From Sphingomonas guangdongensis (lineage in GTDB: Bacteria; Pseudomonadota; Alphaproteobacteria; Sphingomonadales; Sphingomonadaceae), in the NCBI RefSeq assembly GCF_900199185.1, contig NZ_OBMI01000005.1, forward strand, positions 1 through 39,826: 39,826 bases of DNA, in the 5' to 3' direction. A program made the translations under genes and the position numbers. How positions within the stretch are numbered: the stretch's first letter is position 1; the number at the start of each line of letters is the position of its first letter. The notes beneath the pieces are model-generated. The model did not search any database. It was not told where the DNA came from and worked only from the letters and a program-made list of their open reading frames with translations. Positions 1-6,944 of the stretch are shown piece by piece.

Positions 1-137
1 GGCGTGAAGAACGCCTCGTGCGGACTGCGCCCGACATAGGTCGTGTGCTTGACGGTGTTGGTGGCGGTGTCGATCCACGACACGGCGTTCGATCCGATCG
101 ACACGACCGCCAAGGTCTTCCCGTCCGGCGAGAAGCC
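1..137. repeat. Terminal direct repeat, left copy
   Basis: These 137 bases are identical to 39690-39826 at the other end. Joining the two copies restores one uninterrupted reading frame, so this is most simply the overlap of a circular sequence written out linearly, giving a circle of 39689 bp. A real duplication is less likely because the frame crosses only one copy. Confidence 0.93.
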
Positions 138-398
138 CAGGCCGTGAACCAGCACCTGTCCCTTGTAGAGCGGGGAGAAGTTCATCGGCTGGGGATCGCC
201 GAGTTTGATGACGCCGAGCAGCCGGTTGTCGGCCGGGTCGGTCACCGACACCGTGTTGGAGAATTGTTCAGACGCATAGACGCGGTCGCGGTGGCTGACG
301 GGCATGTCCTTAGCGTTCCACGGCGCCTGCTGGGCCATGGCGAGGCCCGGTGCGGCGCTCATCAGCAAGGCGGCCGAGCGCAGGATGGTCCGGATCAT
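1..398 (-). CDS. YncE-like beta-propeller protein, N-terminal part (continues at 39689)
   Basis: This is the first part of a 479-residue secreted protein whose remainder lies at 38648-39689. The 398 bases here plus 1042 at the far end make exactly 480 codons in one frame. The start ATG (398-396) lies one base after the stop of the DUF305 gene. The N-terminus is a typical Sec signal peptide, with a hydrophobic stretch ending in an AMA cleavage-type site before QQAPW. The first propeller strands (NTVSVTDPADNRLLGVI, then a GLGFSPDGKTLAV-type repeat) follow. YVTN/YncE-family proteins are periplasmic seven-bladed propellers of poorly defined function. It is the second gene of an operon that ends in an ECF sigma and anti-sigma pair, so it may belong to a stress response sensed outside the cytoplasm. 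That role is inferred. Confidence 0.88.
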   Translation of the reverse strand, partial: MIRTILRSAALLMSAAPGLAMAQQAPWNAKDMPVSHRDRVYASEQFSNTVSVTDPADNRLLGVIKLGDPQPMNFSPLYKGQVLVHGLGFSPDGKTLAVVSIGSNAVSWIDTATNTVKHTTYVGRSPHEAFFT

Positions 399-399
399 G

Positions 400-783
400 T
401 CAGTGCTCCATAGGGCTATGGTGGTCGCCGCCCTGCGTCGGGGCTGGCGTCGAAGGCGGTAGCGGCTGGCCGATCGCCAGCTTCATGGCGGCGATCTCCT
501 GCTGCTGATCGATGATGATTTCCTGCGCGATGCGCTTGAGCTGCTCGTTATGGCCGTAGCGCAGCTCCGCCACCGCCATATCGATGGCACCCTGATGATG
601 CGGAAGCATCATCGCCACGAAGTCGCGGTCGACGTCACCGGACGGCTTGACCATCATGCCCGCCATCATCCGGTCCATCGCGACAGACATCATGGTAGCG
701 TAGCCATCGGCGGGGGCGGCCGCGACTGCGCCGGTAAGTAGGGCCGAAGCCGTCAGACCCAGCATCCAATCTCGTCTACGCAT
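400..783 (-). CDS. DUF305 family exported protein
   Basis: A protein of 127 residues with a signal peptide (basic MRRRDW start, hydrophobic core, AAAPADG cleavage region). The DUF305 core reads DRDFVAMMLPHHQGAIDMA, with the paired histidines typical of the family, and is followed by a QQQEIAAMK helix. The C-terminus is His- and Met-rich (GGDHHSPMEH). Some DUF305 members (CopM of cyanobacteria) bind copper in the periplasm, and the His/Met content fits metal binding, but the metal is not shown here. I chose the ATG at 783, which has a GGAGG just upstream. A longer frame opens at 798, but that ATG would lie only a few bases after the predicted transcript start. It is the first gene of the operon DUF305, propeller, ECF sigma, anti-sigma. 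Confidence 0.82.
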   Translation of the reverse strand: MRRRDWMLGLTASALLTGAVAAAPADGYATMMSVAMDRMMAGMMVKPSGDVDRDFVAMMLPHHQGAIDMAVAELRYGHNEQLKRIAQEIIIDQQQEIAAMKLAIGQPLPPSTPAPTQGGDHHSPMEH

Positions 784-812
784 AAGCCTCCAGCGCATCG
801 GTCTCGAAAGCG

Positions 813-839
813 TAGACGATGCTCGTCGGGGTTTATTCC
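813..839 (-). promoter_or_regulatory. ECF-sigma-type promoter of the DUF305/propeller/sigma operon
   Basis: On the minus strand GGAATA (839-834), 15 bases, then CGTCTA (818-813). This matches the common ECF-sigma promoter pattern of a GGAAT-type -35 and a CGTC-type -10 element. It lies directly before the operon that encodes its own ECF sigma factor, so autoregulation is the natural reading. The predicted transcript start falls just before the first gene. Confidence 0.65.
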
Positions 840-899
840 GTGGCCAAAGCCATTTTATCGGTCCTCACCAAAACGATAGTCTCATGCTTCTGCGGTTGG

Positions 900-928
900 T
901 TGACCGGGTCGCGGTCGGACAGCATATG
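900..928 (+). promoter_or_regulatory. Sigma-70-type promoter of the fluoride operon
   Basis: TTGACC (900-905), a 17-base spacer and CATATG (923-928). The expected transcript start is at about 934-936, which is the first base of the riboswitch aptamer. The spacing and the position relative to the aptamer make this a convincing promoter. Confidence 0.6.
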
Positions 929-932
929 CGCA

Positions 933-1000
933 GGCACGGCGATGGATTTCCGCCGGGCCATTCGGTCGAACCGCCCTCGCAAGGGCCGATGATTCCTACC
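933..1000 (+). ncRNA. Fluoride riboswitch (crcB motif)
   Basis: The conserved crcB aptamer elements are present in order. CGGCGATGG and CCGCCG form the first helix. CGCCCTCGCAAGGGC is a hairpin with a short loop. The signature CGATGATTCCTACC closes the aptamer, and its ATTCC can form the pseudoknot with the upstream GGATT with one U-U mismatch. The next gene is a CLC-F type fluoride exporter, the classic target of this riboswitch, followed by a DUF190 gene also found in such operons. The ribosome-binding site AAGGAGG (1018-1024) lies 17 bases downstream, so control could act on translation initiation or early termination. I see no clear terminator hairpin with a T-run. Confidence 0.9.
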
Positions 1001-1028
1001 AGGCGCCGCAAGGCAGCAAGGAGGAATC

Positions 1029-2387
1029 GTGCGCGCGACATTTCGCAATCTCTATGACCAGTTCAACATGGCAGCGTTCATTCGCGATCGCCGCACCCAT
1101 GCCACGTCGGTACTGCGGTGGGCTTTGATCCTGGTCCCGATGGCCGCAGCGGTGGGAACGCTCTGCGCGGCCTTCCTGCGGAGCCTCGACGCCGTAACCC
1201 GGCTTCGCTTCGCCTTTCCCTGGCTGCTCTACCTGCTGCCGATCGGCGGGTTCGTGGTCGGACTGCTCTACCATCTGACAGGGCGCTCGGTCGAAGGCGG
1301 CAACAACCTCATCGTCGAGCAAATCCACGAACCGGGGGGCGGCGTGCCGCTGCGCATGGCTCCGCTCATCTTCTTCGGCACGGTCGTGACACATCTGTTC
1401 GGGGGATCGGCGGGACGTGAAGGCACCGCCGTGCAGTTGGGCGGCAGTCTTGCCAGCGGGTTTGGACGCGCGCTCAGATTGGATGCGGAAGCGACACGCA
1501 CCCTCCTTATGACCGGGATCGCGGCTGGGTTCGGCGCGGTCTTCGGGACGCCGATTGCGGGCGCGGTCTTTGCACTGGAGGTGCTGGCGATCGGTCGGGT
1601 CGAGTATCGCGCGCTGGTGCCATGCCTGGTCGCGGCGCTGGTCGGTGACTGGACCTGTCTTGCCTGGGGCATTCATCACGGCGTCTACCATGTCGATGCG
1701 CTGGTGCCGGTCGACGCGCTGCTCGTCGCCAAGGCCGGTGTCGCCGGCATTGCCTTCGGTCTGACCGGGCTGACCTTTGCCGAGGCCAATCACGCGCTGG
1801 GCGGATGGTTGAAGCGCGTGATCCCCTATGGCCCACTACGACCCGTTATCGGCGGGCTGGCCGTGATTGCGCTGGTCTGGCTGCTCGGAACCCGCGACTA
1901 TCTTGGCCTGGGTACGCTCGCCGCGACACCGGACAGCCTGACCATCGCCAGCTTCTTTGGTCCCGATACGCACTCGTGGAGCTGGGCGCTGAAGCTGCTC
2001 TTTACCGTCGTGACCCTGAGCGCGGGCTTCAAGGGGGGCGAGGTCACGCCGCTGTTCTTTATCGGCGCGGCGCTCGGCAATGCGCTCGCGCCGATGTTCG
2101 GAGTACCGTCGGGGCTATTCGCAGCGATCGGCTTCGTCGCGCTGTTCGCGGGCGCGGCCAACACACCGCTGGCTTGCACGTTCATGGGGATCGAGTTGTT
2201 CGGCGCGGCCTATACGGTGCCGATCGCAGTCGCGTGCTTCGTCGCCTACCTCTGCTCAGGCCACAACGGCATCTACCTGTCGCAGCGCGTCGCTGTGCCA
2301 AAGGTACCTGCCGCACACCTCACACCCGACGCGACCCTGCGCGATGCCCGCACGCACCGCGCTTCTCGCCGGCGCACGCGCGCCTGA
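1029..2387 (+). CDS. CLC-F type fluoride/proton antiporter
   Basis: A membrane protein of 452 residues starting at GTG with AAGGAGG four bases upstream. It is a CLC-family channel/antiporter with about ten hydrophobic segments. The first anion-site motif, usually GSGIP, is GGNNL (residues 90-94). The second motif is GREGT (129-133), with the gating glutamate at 131. GFGAVFGTP follows near 165-175. Replacement of the GSGIP serine and the GREGT form are hallmarks of the CLC-F clade, which exports fluoride in exchange for protons. The fluoride riboswitch immediately upstream strongly supports this substrate over chloride. The downstream DUF190 gene is 25 bases away, so the two are probably cotranscribed. 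Confidence 0.92.
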   Translation: MRATFRNLYDQFNMAAFIRDRRTHATSVLRWALILVPMAAAVGTLCAAFLRSLDAVTRLRFAFPWLLYLLPIGGFVVGLLYHLTGRSVEGGNNLIVEQIHEPGGGVPLRMAPLIFFGTVVTHLFGGSAGREGTAVQLGGSLASGFGRALRLDAEATRTLLMTGIAAGFGAVFGTPIAGAVFALEVLAIGRVEYRALVPCLVAALVGDWTCLAWGIHHGVYHVDALVPVDALLVAKAGVAGIAFGLTGLTFAEANHALGGWLKRVIPYGPLRPVIGGLAVIALVWLLGTRDYLGLGTLAATPDSLTIASFFGPDTHSWSWALKLLFTVVTLSAGFKGGEVTPLFFIGAALGNALAPMFGVPSGLFAAIGFVALFAGAANTPLACTFMGIELFGAAYTVPIAVACFVAYLCSGHNGIYLSQRVAVPKVPAAHLTPDATLRDARTHRASRRRTRA

Positions 2388-2412
2388 TCCTGTTTCCTGT
2401 CGAAAGCCCGTC

Positions 2413-2796
2413 ATGCCCAATCGTTTCACCGTCCATCACCGCGAAGTCGGGATGCTGCGCATCTATCTGAAACCGTCCGACAAGATCGGCCCGCGTCGCT
2501 TCTGGGGGGCAAAGCCGCTCTATCGCGAGCTGATTCGCACCGCGAAGGCGGACGGCATCATCAACGCCGTCGCGCAAAATACCCATTACGGCTTCAGCAA
2601 TCACGAACCGATCCGGGAGAACGGCTCGGAAATTGCCGATCCGCATCTGACGATCTGTGTCGAACTGGTCGGCGATCGCGATCAGCTCGACCTCTTCTGT
2701 CGCCGGCATGGAGATCTGATCGGCGACAAGGTGATCGTCTACAAACGACTGGAGCATTGGACTATCACGCGCAAAACTGAGCTAACCAGAGCCTGA
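2413..2796 (+). CDS. DUF190 domain protein, fluoride operon
   Basis: A soluble protein of 127 residues. The sequence LRIYLKPSDKIG, then KPLYRELIRTAKADGI and a closing VIVYKRLEHW, matches the DUF190 family, small proteins with a ferredoxin-like fold resembling PII signalling proteins. DUF190 genes commonly sit beside crcB/fluc or CLC-F genes under fluoride riboswitches. Their biochemical role is not established, and an accessory or sensory role for the transporter is only a guess. I took the ATG at 2413 because MPNRFTVHHRE leads directly into the conserved domain. A longer frame reaching back to 2080 overlaps the antiporter gene and is not credible. Confidence 0.85.
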   Translation: MPNRFTVHHREVGMLRIYLKPSDKIGPRRFWGAKPLYRELIRTAKADGIINAVAQNTHYGFSNHEPIRENGSEIADPHLTICVELVGDRDQLDLFCRRHGDLIGDKVIVYKRLEHWTITRKTELTRA

Positions 2797-2801
2797 TCGG
2801 C

Positions 2802-2940
2802 GTTCCCGTAAAGGAACCTTCAACGGGACGGATCGGACCAGCATAAAAATGCGCCCGATGAACGCCGGAGCTTTCCCAAAATATGTTCCCGAAATATGAG
2901 TCCCGAAATTCGCTGTTCGAGTTGGGATAACGGGACTCAT
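2802..2940 (+). other. Probable res/operator region of resolvase 1
   Basis: Repeated TTCCCG/CGGGA motifs fill the space before the resolvase gene. A 28-base imperfect palindrome spans 2802-2829 (GTTCCCGT ends against ACGGGAC). Then come tandem 13-base units TTCCCAAAATATG (2873-2885) and TTCCCGAAATATG (2886-2898), and an inverted pair ATGAGTCCCG (2896-2905) and CGGGACTCAT (2931-2940). The last arm contains the resolvase start codon. Multiple inverted subsites next to the gene are typical of small serine resolvases, where they serve as both recombination site and autorepression operator. Confidence 0.6.
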
Positions 2941-3496
2941 GCTGGTTGGTTATGCGCGTGTCTCGACGTCCGATCAGGACCTGACGCTGCAAACCGATGC
3001 GCTGACCAGAGCCGGGTGCGAAATGCTGTTCACCGACAAGGTGAGCGGCGCGAAGCTGAACCGGCCCGGCCTGATCGAGGCCCTCAATTTCGTGCGGGCC
3101 GGCGACACGCTGGTCATCTGGAAGCTCGATCGGTTGGGCCGCTCGATCCAAGGCCTGATCGAACTGGCGGCCGACCTCTCGGCGCGCAAGGTCGATTTCC
3201 GGTCGCTGACGGATGGGTTCGACACGTCCACGCCATCGGGGCGGCTGCTGTTCCATATCCTTGCCTCGGTTGCGGAAATGGAGCGCGAGCTGATAAAAGA
3301 ACGGACCATCGCCGGCCTAGCGGCAGCGCGTGCCAAGGGTGGCACCGGCGGGGGTCGCAAATCGGTGATGACGCCAGACATGCTCGACACTGCGCGCAAG
3401 CTGCTGGCGGCGGGCGACAGCCCCGCCAAGGTCGCCAAACTGCTGCAAGTCGGCCGCTCGACCTTCTACCGTCACTTCCCAGCCGGCGAACGATAG
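2939..3496 (+). CDS. Serine recombinase (TnpR/resolvase family)
   Basis: A protein of 185 residues. The N-terminal catalytic domain begins MLVGYARVSTSDQD, with the nucleophilic serine at about residue 9. It contains the family motifs GDTLVIWKLDRLGRS and AEMERELIKERT, followed by the long E helix. The C-terminus carries a Hin/resolvase-type helix-turn-helix (SPAKVAKLLQVGRSTFYRHF). The length is normal for the family. It probably resolves plasmid multimers or cointegrates, or belonged to a transposon whose transposase is now gone, since no transposase gene is present in the plasmid. The start codon lies inside one arm of the upstream res repeats, consistent with autorepression. Confidence 0.93.
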   Translation: MLVGYARVSTSDQDLTLQTDALTRAGCEMLFTDKVSGAKLNRPGLIEALNFVRAGDTLVIWKLDRLGRSIQGLIELAADLSARKVDFRSLTDGFDTSTPSGRLLFHILASVAEMERELIKERTIAGLAAARAKGGTGGGRKSVMTPDMLDTARKLLAAGDSPAKVAKLLQVGRSTFYRHFPAGER

Positions 3497-3498
3497 CT

Positions 3499-3526
3499 GG
3501 TGTCACAACCGAACGGTTCTGACACC
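3499..3526. repeat. 28-bp palindrome, related to the res site of resolvase 2
   Basis: A near-perfect inverted repeat with 13-base arms (GGTGTCACAACCG against CGGTTCTGACACC) two bases after the resolvase 1 stop. It matches the palindrome at 31682-31709 at 24 of 28 positions. The TGTC...GACA ends resemble resolvase-binding subsites. It differs from the TTCCCG-type sites of the adjacent resolvase 1. It could also act as a transcription hairpin for resolvase 1, although no T-run follows. Confidence 0.6.
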
Positions 3527-3655
3527 AAGTAGGGTAGACTAATCCGACAAGCCAAGTTTGTTCAAGCAAGCGCTGGTTGATGGTGTGGCTAACCCGGTTA
3601 TGGTGATCAGACGGCGCTAAGAGCAATCGCGATTGGCTCTGAGGGGGGCTAATCG

Positions 3656-6237
3656 ATGGCGAATACGCAGCCTAAATCCGTTTTCGAGACTATTCTTGAA
3701 TGGTCATCGGGTAGGCCTGTGTGGCAGCGGGACGCGCTTCGCCGTATCGTTACAAAAGGAAAGCTATCGCAAGACGACAAAGCAGAACTGGTTCAGCTCT
3801 GTCTAAAGGGCCAAGGCACTGATGGCATTGTCTTAGAGGCGGTACCTCTGACTGCCGCGCATATCCCAGCAGCGGCAACGACTGGTTCGGCGATTACCCT
3901 GACGTCTATCGCCGAAGTGTCTGGTGTTAACCGTCTCGCTGTCGGGCAAACGCTTCCCTTCGCTCCTCGTGGCCGGGTTATGCTCGTATCCTCAAGCGTG
4001 CCTGTCGCGCGCGCTTCGTCGGCGATCTGCTTCCGAATGCCTTCGATCCCGCTGCCGCAGGCGTCGCATCGGCGAAGATTGCCTATAGCCAGGGGACCAC
4101 CCCGGCCACCCCGATTACCTGGGTCAACGACGGCAAGCAGCATGCGGTACTATCGGCGGTGAGCGTCTTCGATCGCGACTGCGCCACCGTCCATGTCCGC
4201 AACGAGAACGAGGTCGCTTTCCGTCCGTTCGGCCTCGACGTGCCGGACGAGTTGGCGGCGGCATGTCAGGCGGTGAAGGAGGCGTTGACTGCTGAGCAAA
4301 CGCGGCTGAAGGGTGCGCAGGACCCGATTTTCCTTCAGCCCACTTTCAGTGCCGACACTCCTGTCGGCAAGATTCTATCGAGCCTGAAGGCCACCACGAA
4401 GCTGGCACCGCTCGATGCGATGGCTCAGCTTACGGAAGATGAAGAAGGCCGGCTCGCCCAGCTTAATGAGGATTTGGCGCGCGACCCCCTTCGCGCCGCA
4501 ACCGAGCAGCGTGCCGCCGCACAGACCTTTCAGCGTTTTGCCGACGATTTGGCAGTCACACTCGCCAAGACAACTGATGAGCCGCTTTCGACCTTGTTGG
4601 CCCTAGCGGAAGACGCGCGCGATAAGCGCGCTGCCGCGAAGCTAGCAGCCGAAACCGCGTTCGGCGACGCGGTGATTCCAGGCGTCGGCGAGAATATATG
4701 GCGCGCCCTCTGGGAAGCAGCGAGACGGTACTCGGTCGAAGTGGCTTATCATGGACAGCCATTTCCACCGAACACGACCGATGCGCATTGCGTGCTGTGC
4801 CTACAGACGCTGCCAGAGGATGCGTTGGCTCGGATGGGCGCGTTCGAGCGTTTTGTTCAGGCTGATACCGAGAAGGTAGCCGGCGAAGCGGAGCGTGAGT
4901 TTCAGGCGACGCTGCGAGCACTTGAGGCCGCCCCGATCCGCATCGCCGCCTTTCCCCTGCGTCGCCAGCTTACGCTTAAATCGAAAGCGACCGGGGCAGC
5001 TGTGCTGCGTGCGCTCGCCACAGCGCGCCTGCGCCGGCGCATCACACTCAATAGTGTGGACGAAACCGGCACGGTTCACATGCTCGACGCCGCTCCCGAT
5101 CCGGTGCCGGCGGTGCGCCAGGTAGTGATAGATATGCAGCGTTACGCCGGCGAACTGACGGCCGCGGCCAATCCTATCGGCCGCAAGGTGCTTGAAGACG
5201 AGCGTAATGCCCTGCGCGACCGCAAGGCGCTCAACGTCCTTTTGCCCAAAGCGCACGCGGAAATCGACCGTCTCGTGCAACTCGCTCGATTGTCGAAGTG
5301 CTTGACCGAGACAACGACCAACGCGGTCACCTCTTTGGGCAACGGCATTGCCGATCAGGTCATTACGCCGCGCATGCGCGACCGCTTTCAAGAGGAAATT
5401 CAAAAACTGGCAGCCAGCCGCGTGCGTGTTGATATCGTCCGTTCCGGCGGGAAATATGGATCGCCGCAATATCAAGTGAAATTGTTCGCCAACGACCGGG
5501 CGAAGGTGCACTCCGTGCTAAGCGAGGGCGAGCAAACCTGCGTTGCCTTGGCCGTGTTCCTCACCGAGCTGGCAACCGCCGGCCATTCGTCTTGCCTGGT
5601 GTTCGACGATCCAGTGTCATCCCTAGATCATCGCTGGCGCCGTAAGGTGGCCGAGCGCCTGATCGAAGAGGCGGCTGTGCGCCAGATCGTCGTGTTTACG
5701 CACGATCTAGTGTTTCTCAATGATTTACAGACCCTCGCGCGCCAGCGTAGCGTTTCGATCAAAGAAATTTCCCTAACGCAGACTGTCGCCGGTGCCGGCG
5801 TAGTTCACGAAGGACTCCCTTGGGCCGGACAGAAAATTCCGGAACGTTTGGACAATCTCGAAAAAGATGCCCGTGCCGCGCGCCTGCTATACGAGGCCCA
5901 TGACGATGACGGCTATGCCGCTGCTGTAGCAAATTTTTACAACCGTCTGCGCAGTACGTGGGAGCGCGCCCTTGAAGATCGAGCTTTTTGTAACGTCATC
6001 AACCGGCATCGCGACTACATCGATGCAAAGAACCTCAAACGCGTGACCGTTCTCACCGAAACCGACACGGCATCCTGGGCTGCGGGTTTCAAAATCTGCT
6101 GCGATATCACCGATGCCCATGATCCTTCACGAGGACGCAATGCATCACCTCCGCCGCCCGACGATCTGCTAAAACACGTCGGGGAATTAAAGGATTGGGC
6201 AGAAAATTTGCGAGTGCGTCAGGCTGCGATTGCCTGA
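3656..6237 (+). pseudogene. Zinc-hook AAA (SMC/RloC-like) ATPase, frameshifted and lacking its P-loop
   Basis: The N-terminal part (3656 to about 3977) reads MANTQPKSVFETILEWSSGR, a WQRDALRR stretch, then LPFAPRG. Homology resumes in another frame at about 3979 with GYARILKRACRAR, running through VSVFDRD to 6237. Between LPFAPRG and GYARILK, related ATPases have a strand and the Walker A motif (GxxGxGKS). Here those residues are absent and the frame shifts, as if roughly 37 bases were deleted. The rest is intact: a CVLC zinc-hook motif (codons 4789-4800) between helical arms, an ABC signature (LSEGEQTCVAL), and Walker B with D-loop (LVFDDPVSSLDH). The C-terminal region (LRSTWERALEDRA, INRHRDY) resembles the HEPN-like nuclease parts of RloC/PrrC-type anticodon nucleases. 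The family acts in phage defence. As read, the product cannot bind ATP. A sequencing error is possible but would have to remove exactly this motif. Confidence 0.82.
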
Positions 6238-6270
6238 ACCGCACCGAGCGGGACTAGGAGAGTTCGACCG

Positions 6271-6579
6271 ATGCCGCACATGACCGACTTCGCCGAGACG
6301 TTTGCCCGACTGGCCGAAATGAGCGTGAGCGAGGAAACCGTGACGCTCGGCGGAATGAACGTCCGGATGGTCCGTGTCCCGGGTGGAGGGCCGGGTCGGT
6401 GGGACAGCCATAACCACACCGCCGAGACGGTCGTGGTATGGAGCGGCGAGTTCACCGTGGAGTTCCGGGATCACACCCTGTCGCTGTCCGCAGGACAATG
6501 CTGCGTCGTCCCGGTCGATACCGAGCATCGCGGCACGTCGCAGGGCGGTGCGAACGTTGTACTTTTCACGCAAAGCTGA
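6271..6579 (+). CDS. Small cupin-fold protein
   Basis: A protein of 102 residues that is almost entirely one conserved beta-barrel cupin domain. Motif 1 reads DSHNHTAETVVVWSGEFTVEF and motif 2 reads LSAGQCCVVPVDTEHRG. The histidines and glutamate of motif 1 and the histidine of motif 2 are the usual metal ligands. The substrate cannot be told from sequence. A GGAG (6257-6260) ten bases before the ATG serves as ribosome-binding site. It follows the broken ATPase by 33 bases and precedes a small unknown gene on the same strand, so these may once have shared a transcript. Confidence 0.8.
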   Translation: MPHMTDFAETFARLAEMSVSEETVTLGGMNVRMVRVPGGGPGRWDSHNHTAETVVVWSGEFTVEFRDHTLSLSAGQCCVVPVDTEHRGTSQGGANVVLFTQS

Positions 6580-6598
6580 TCGCTTGGAAAACGCGTCG

Positions 6599-6925
6599 AT
6601 GCGTGAGCAGATATACGGATTGCTCGATCATCCATCCGATCAGCTTGGCGCGTACCGGACCGATGCTCCCGATGGCGAATGGACTGGCCGTCTGAACGAT
6701 CGGGCATGGGGCAAGTCTGCCAACCTGTTCTGCTATTTCACTGATATCGTATCGGCAGAGGGTTATCGGCTTAGCGTCTTCTTCGACAAAGAGTATCGGC
6801 CCGCCAATGGCGGCCCTGCCATGGACCTGGAGCCCCTCGGACGCATGTTCAAGATCACGACGCGACAGGGCAAAAAGGGATTGTCGCGGTTCATCACTGC
6901 CGAGCCGGTCGATCCGGTGACTTGA
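6599..6925 (+). CDS. Conserved-looking hypothetical protein of 108 residues
   Basis: I do not recognise a named domain. The frame reads MREQIYGLLDHPSDQLGAYR and includes a WGKSANLFCYFTD stretch, an FFDKEYRPANGG stretch and a basic end (RQGKKGLSRF). The protein looks soluble, with no signal peptide or membrane segment. The open frame extends upstream to 6374, but that part overlaps the cupin gene, so I start at the ATG at 6599. It ends 19 bases from the convergent end of traA. The position next to the transfer region might suggest a plasmid-maintenance or transfer accessory role, but nothing in the sequence proves this. Confidence 0.6.
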   Translation: MREQIYGLLDHPSDQLGAYRTDAPDGEWTGRLNDRAWGKSANLFCYFTDIVSAEGYRLSVFFDKEYRPANGGPAMDLEPLGRMFKITTRQGKKGLSRFITAEPVDPVT

Positions 6926-6944
6926 ACTAACCTTTGCAGCTCAT

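Noticed and set aside
833..1048. Minus-strand frame of 71 residues
   Set aside because: It covers the fluoride riboswitch and its promoter, has no ribosome-binding site and its product resembles nothing.
3499..3526. Palindrome as a plain rho-independent terminator
   Set aside because: No T-run follows and a near-identical copy stands upstream of the other resolvase, which favours a recombinase site.
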